From Gibbula magus (lineage: Eukaryota > Mollusca > Gastropoda > Trochida > Trochidae), in the NCBI GenBank assembly GCA_936450465.1, contig OW388300.1, forward strand, positions 50,271,378-50,335,377: a stretch of DNA of 64,000 nucleotides, given 5' to 3'. Position numbers and translations under genes: made by a program. This document shows, one piece after another, positions 63,457 through 64,000 of this stretch. The notes under the pieces were generated by a model, which saw only the letters and a list, made by a program, of their open reading frames with translations, was not told where the DNA came from and made no database searches. How positions within the stretch are numbered: position 1 is the first letter of the stretch; the number at the start of each line of letters is the position of its first letter.

Positions 63457-63506
63457 GTCTGGTCATCACCATGCTCAGTGTTGAGAGGACAAGGATGATG
63501 ATGGAG

Positions 63507-63633
63507 GATCAACTTTTTATTTAACAATGGTGATGTTTCGGTATAGATTCTTATACCTTTATCAGGCATATCATATATAATGGTATAAAAATCTATACAT
63601 AAACGTCACCATTGTCAAATAAAGAAGTTGATC
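63507..63633. mobile_element. Fold-back element with CTGATAA...GAAAC motif (copy 2)
   Basis: A 127-bp near-perfect inverted repeat with ends GATCAACTTTTTATTTAACA and its inverse. The minus-strand reading has CTGATAAA, a six-pair stem GGTATA/TATACC, then GAAACATC. Related in layout and ends (CAACTT, AACATCACC) to the fold-back at 2476-2645. Lies about 50 bp after the proposed ABCB6-like exon end. Confidence 0.65.
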
Positions 63634-63639
63634 ATCTGT

Positions 63640-64000
63640 AAATATCCTTATCTTCTCTATATCACAAACATCTAGAATGCCTCGCAAACAGTTCATGCTA
63701 AAGAATTTTATTCAAACTTATTTGATAGTTTAGTTTTATATGAATGTCAAAGGAACTTGTTGAATATATTTTGAAATGTTTTACCTTTTGACATGCTTTG
63801 CTCACGATTTTGAATTCTCTTGCCAAAATATAATTTAAGCCAGTGTTACGCTTTGCTTGCAAAAGTTTTTAATATGAATTCTCTAAATTTAATAGAAATT
63901 GCTATTAAATTAATCGTTACTTGAACCCTTTCCTTTTGCTTTGAATAGTGCACTCAAATGATGCTATCGTGCTAAAACATACTGAAATGGGTAAAAATAA
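63640..64000. other. Right-edge AT-rich stretch, probable ABCB6-like intron
   Basis: No exon visible on the plus strand; no repeat recognised. Confidence 0.4.

Overview
This is a eukaryotic nuclear window, almost certainly from a mollusc and probably a bivalve. It is AT-rich and intron-dominated, with no prokaryotic gene layout. It carries repeat families I know from bivalve and other mollusc genomes: a GTGAGTGAGTGAGT-type element, arrays ending in GGACGGACGGACG plus a GGCC hairpin, and tRNA-derived SINEs. No species can be named from the sequence alone. Almost none of the long open frames are genes. The real coding content is short exons with splice sites, found by reading the minus strand.

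Layout. (1) About 2.19-35.98 kb, minus strand: the 5' part of an SH3BP5-like gene (RAB11 exchange factor, coiled coil). It has a first exon at 35921-35977, exon 2 at 3475-3537 and exon 3 at 2191-2319; the rest lies beyond the left edge. A possible alternative first exon, with a start context close to the TISU consensus, lies at 10602-10625. The giant intron 1 holds a 4.9 kb minisatellite of about 126 copies of a 39-bp unit, bivalve repeat arrays, MITEs, SINEs and microsatellites. (2) About 40.1-43.7 kb, minus strand: a compact three-exon gene for a secreted protein of about 229 residues with phase-0 introns. Its predicted helix layout resembles a class-I four-helix cytokine. I do not recognise a direct homologue, and this is the main candidate for something undescribed. 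A TATA box lies just upstream, and a 3.2 kb terminal-inverted-repeat element begins about 15 bp beyond it. (3) 49.2-57.5 kb: a mobile-element cluster. It holds a mariner with two frameshifts, a decayed Tc1-like transposase, a palindromic-repeat element carrying a nested TTAA-flanked MITE, a pogo/Tigger-like MITE and fold-back hairpins. (4) 57.85-61.64 kb: a 5'-truncated but open L1/Tx1-type LINE flanked by two 519-bp direct repeats that differ at one position, consistent with a very long target-site duplication. (5) 63.2 kb to the right edge, plus strand: the first coding exon of an ABCB6/HMT1-like ABC transporter, followed at once by a fold-back element.

The genes do not form an operon or a shared pathway as far as can be seen. 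SH3BP5 acts in Rab11 membrane traffic, the cytokine-like protein would be secreted, and ABCB6-type proteins are organelle or plasma-membrane transporters. Stretches not listed are AT-rich intron or intergenic DNA in which I see no supportable gene.
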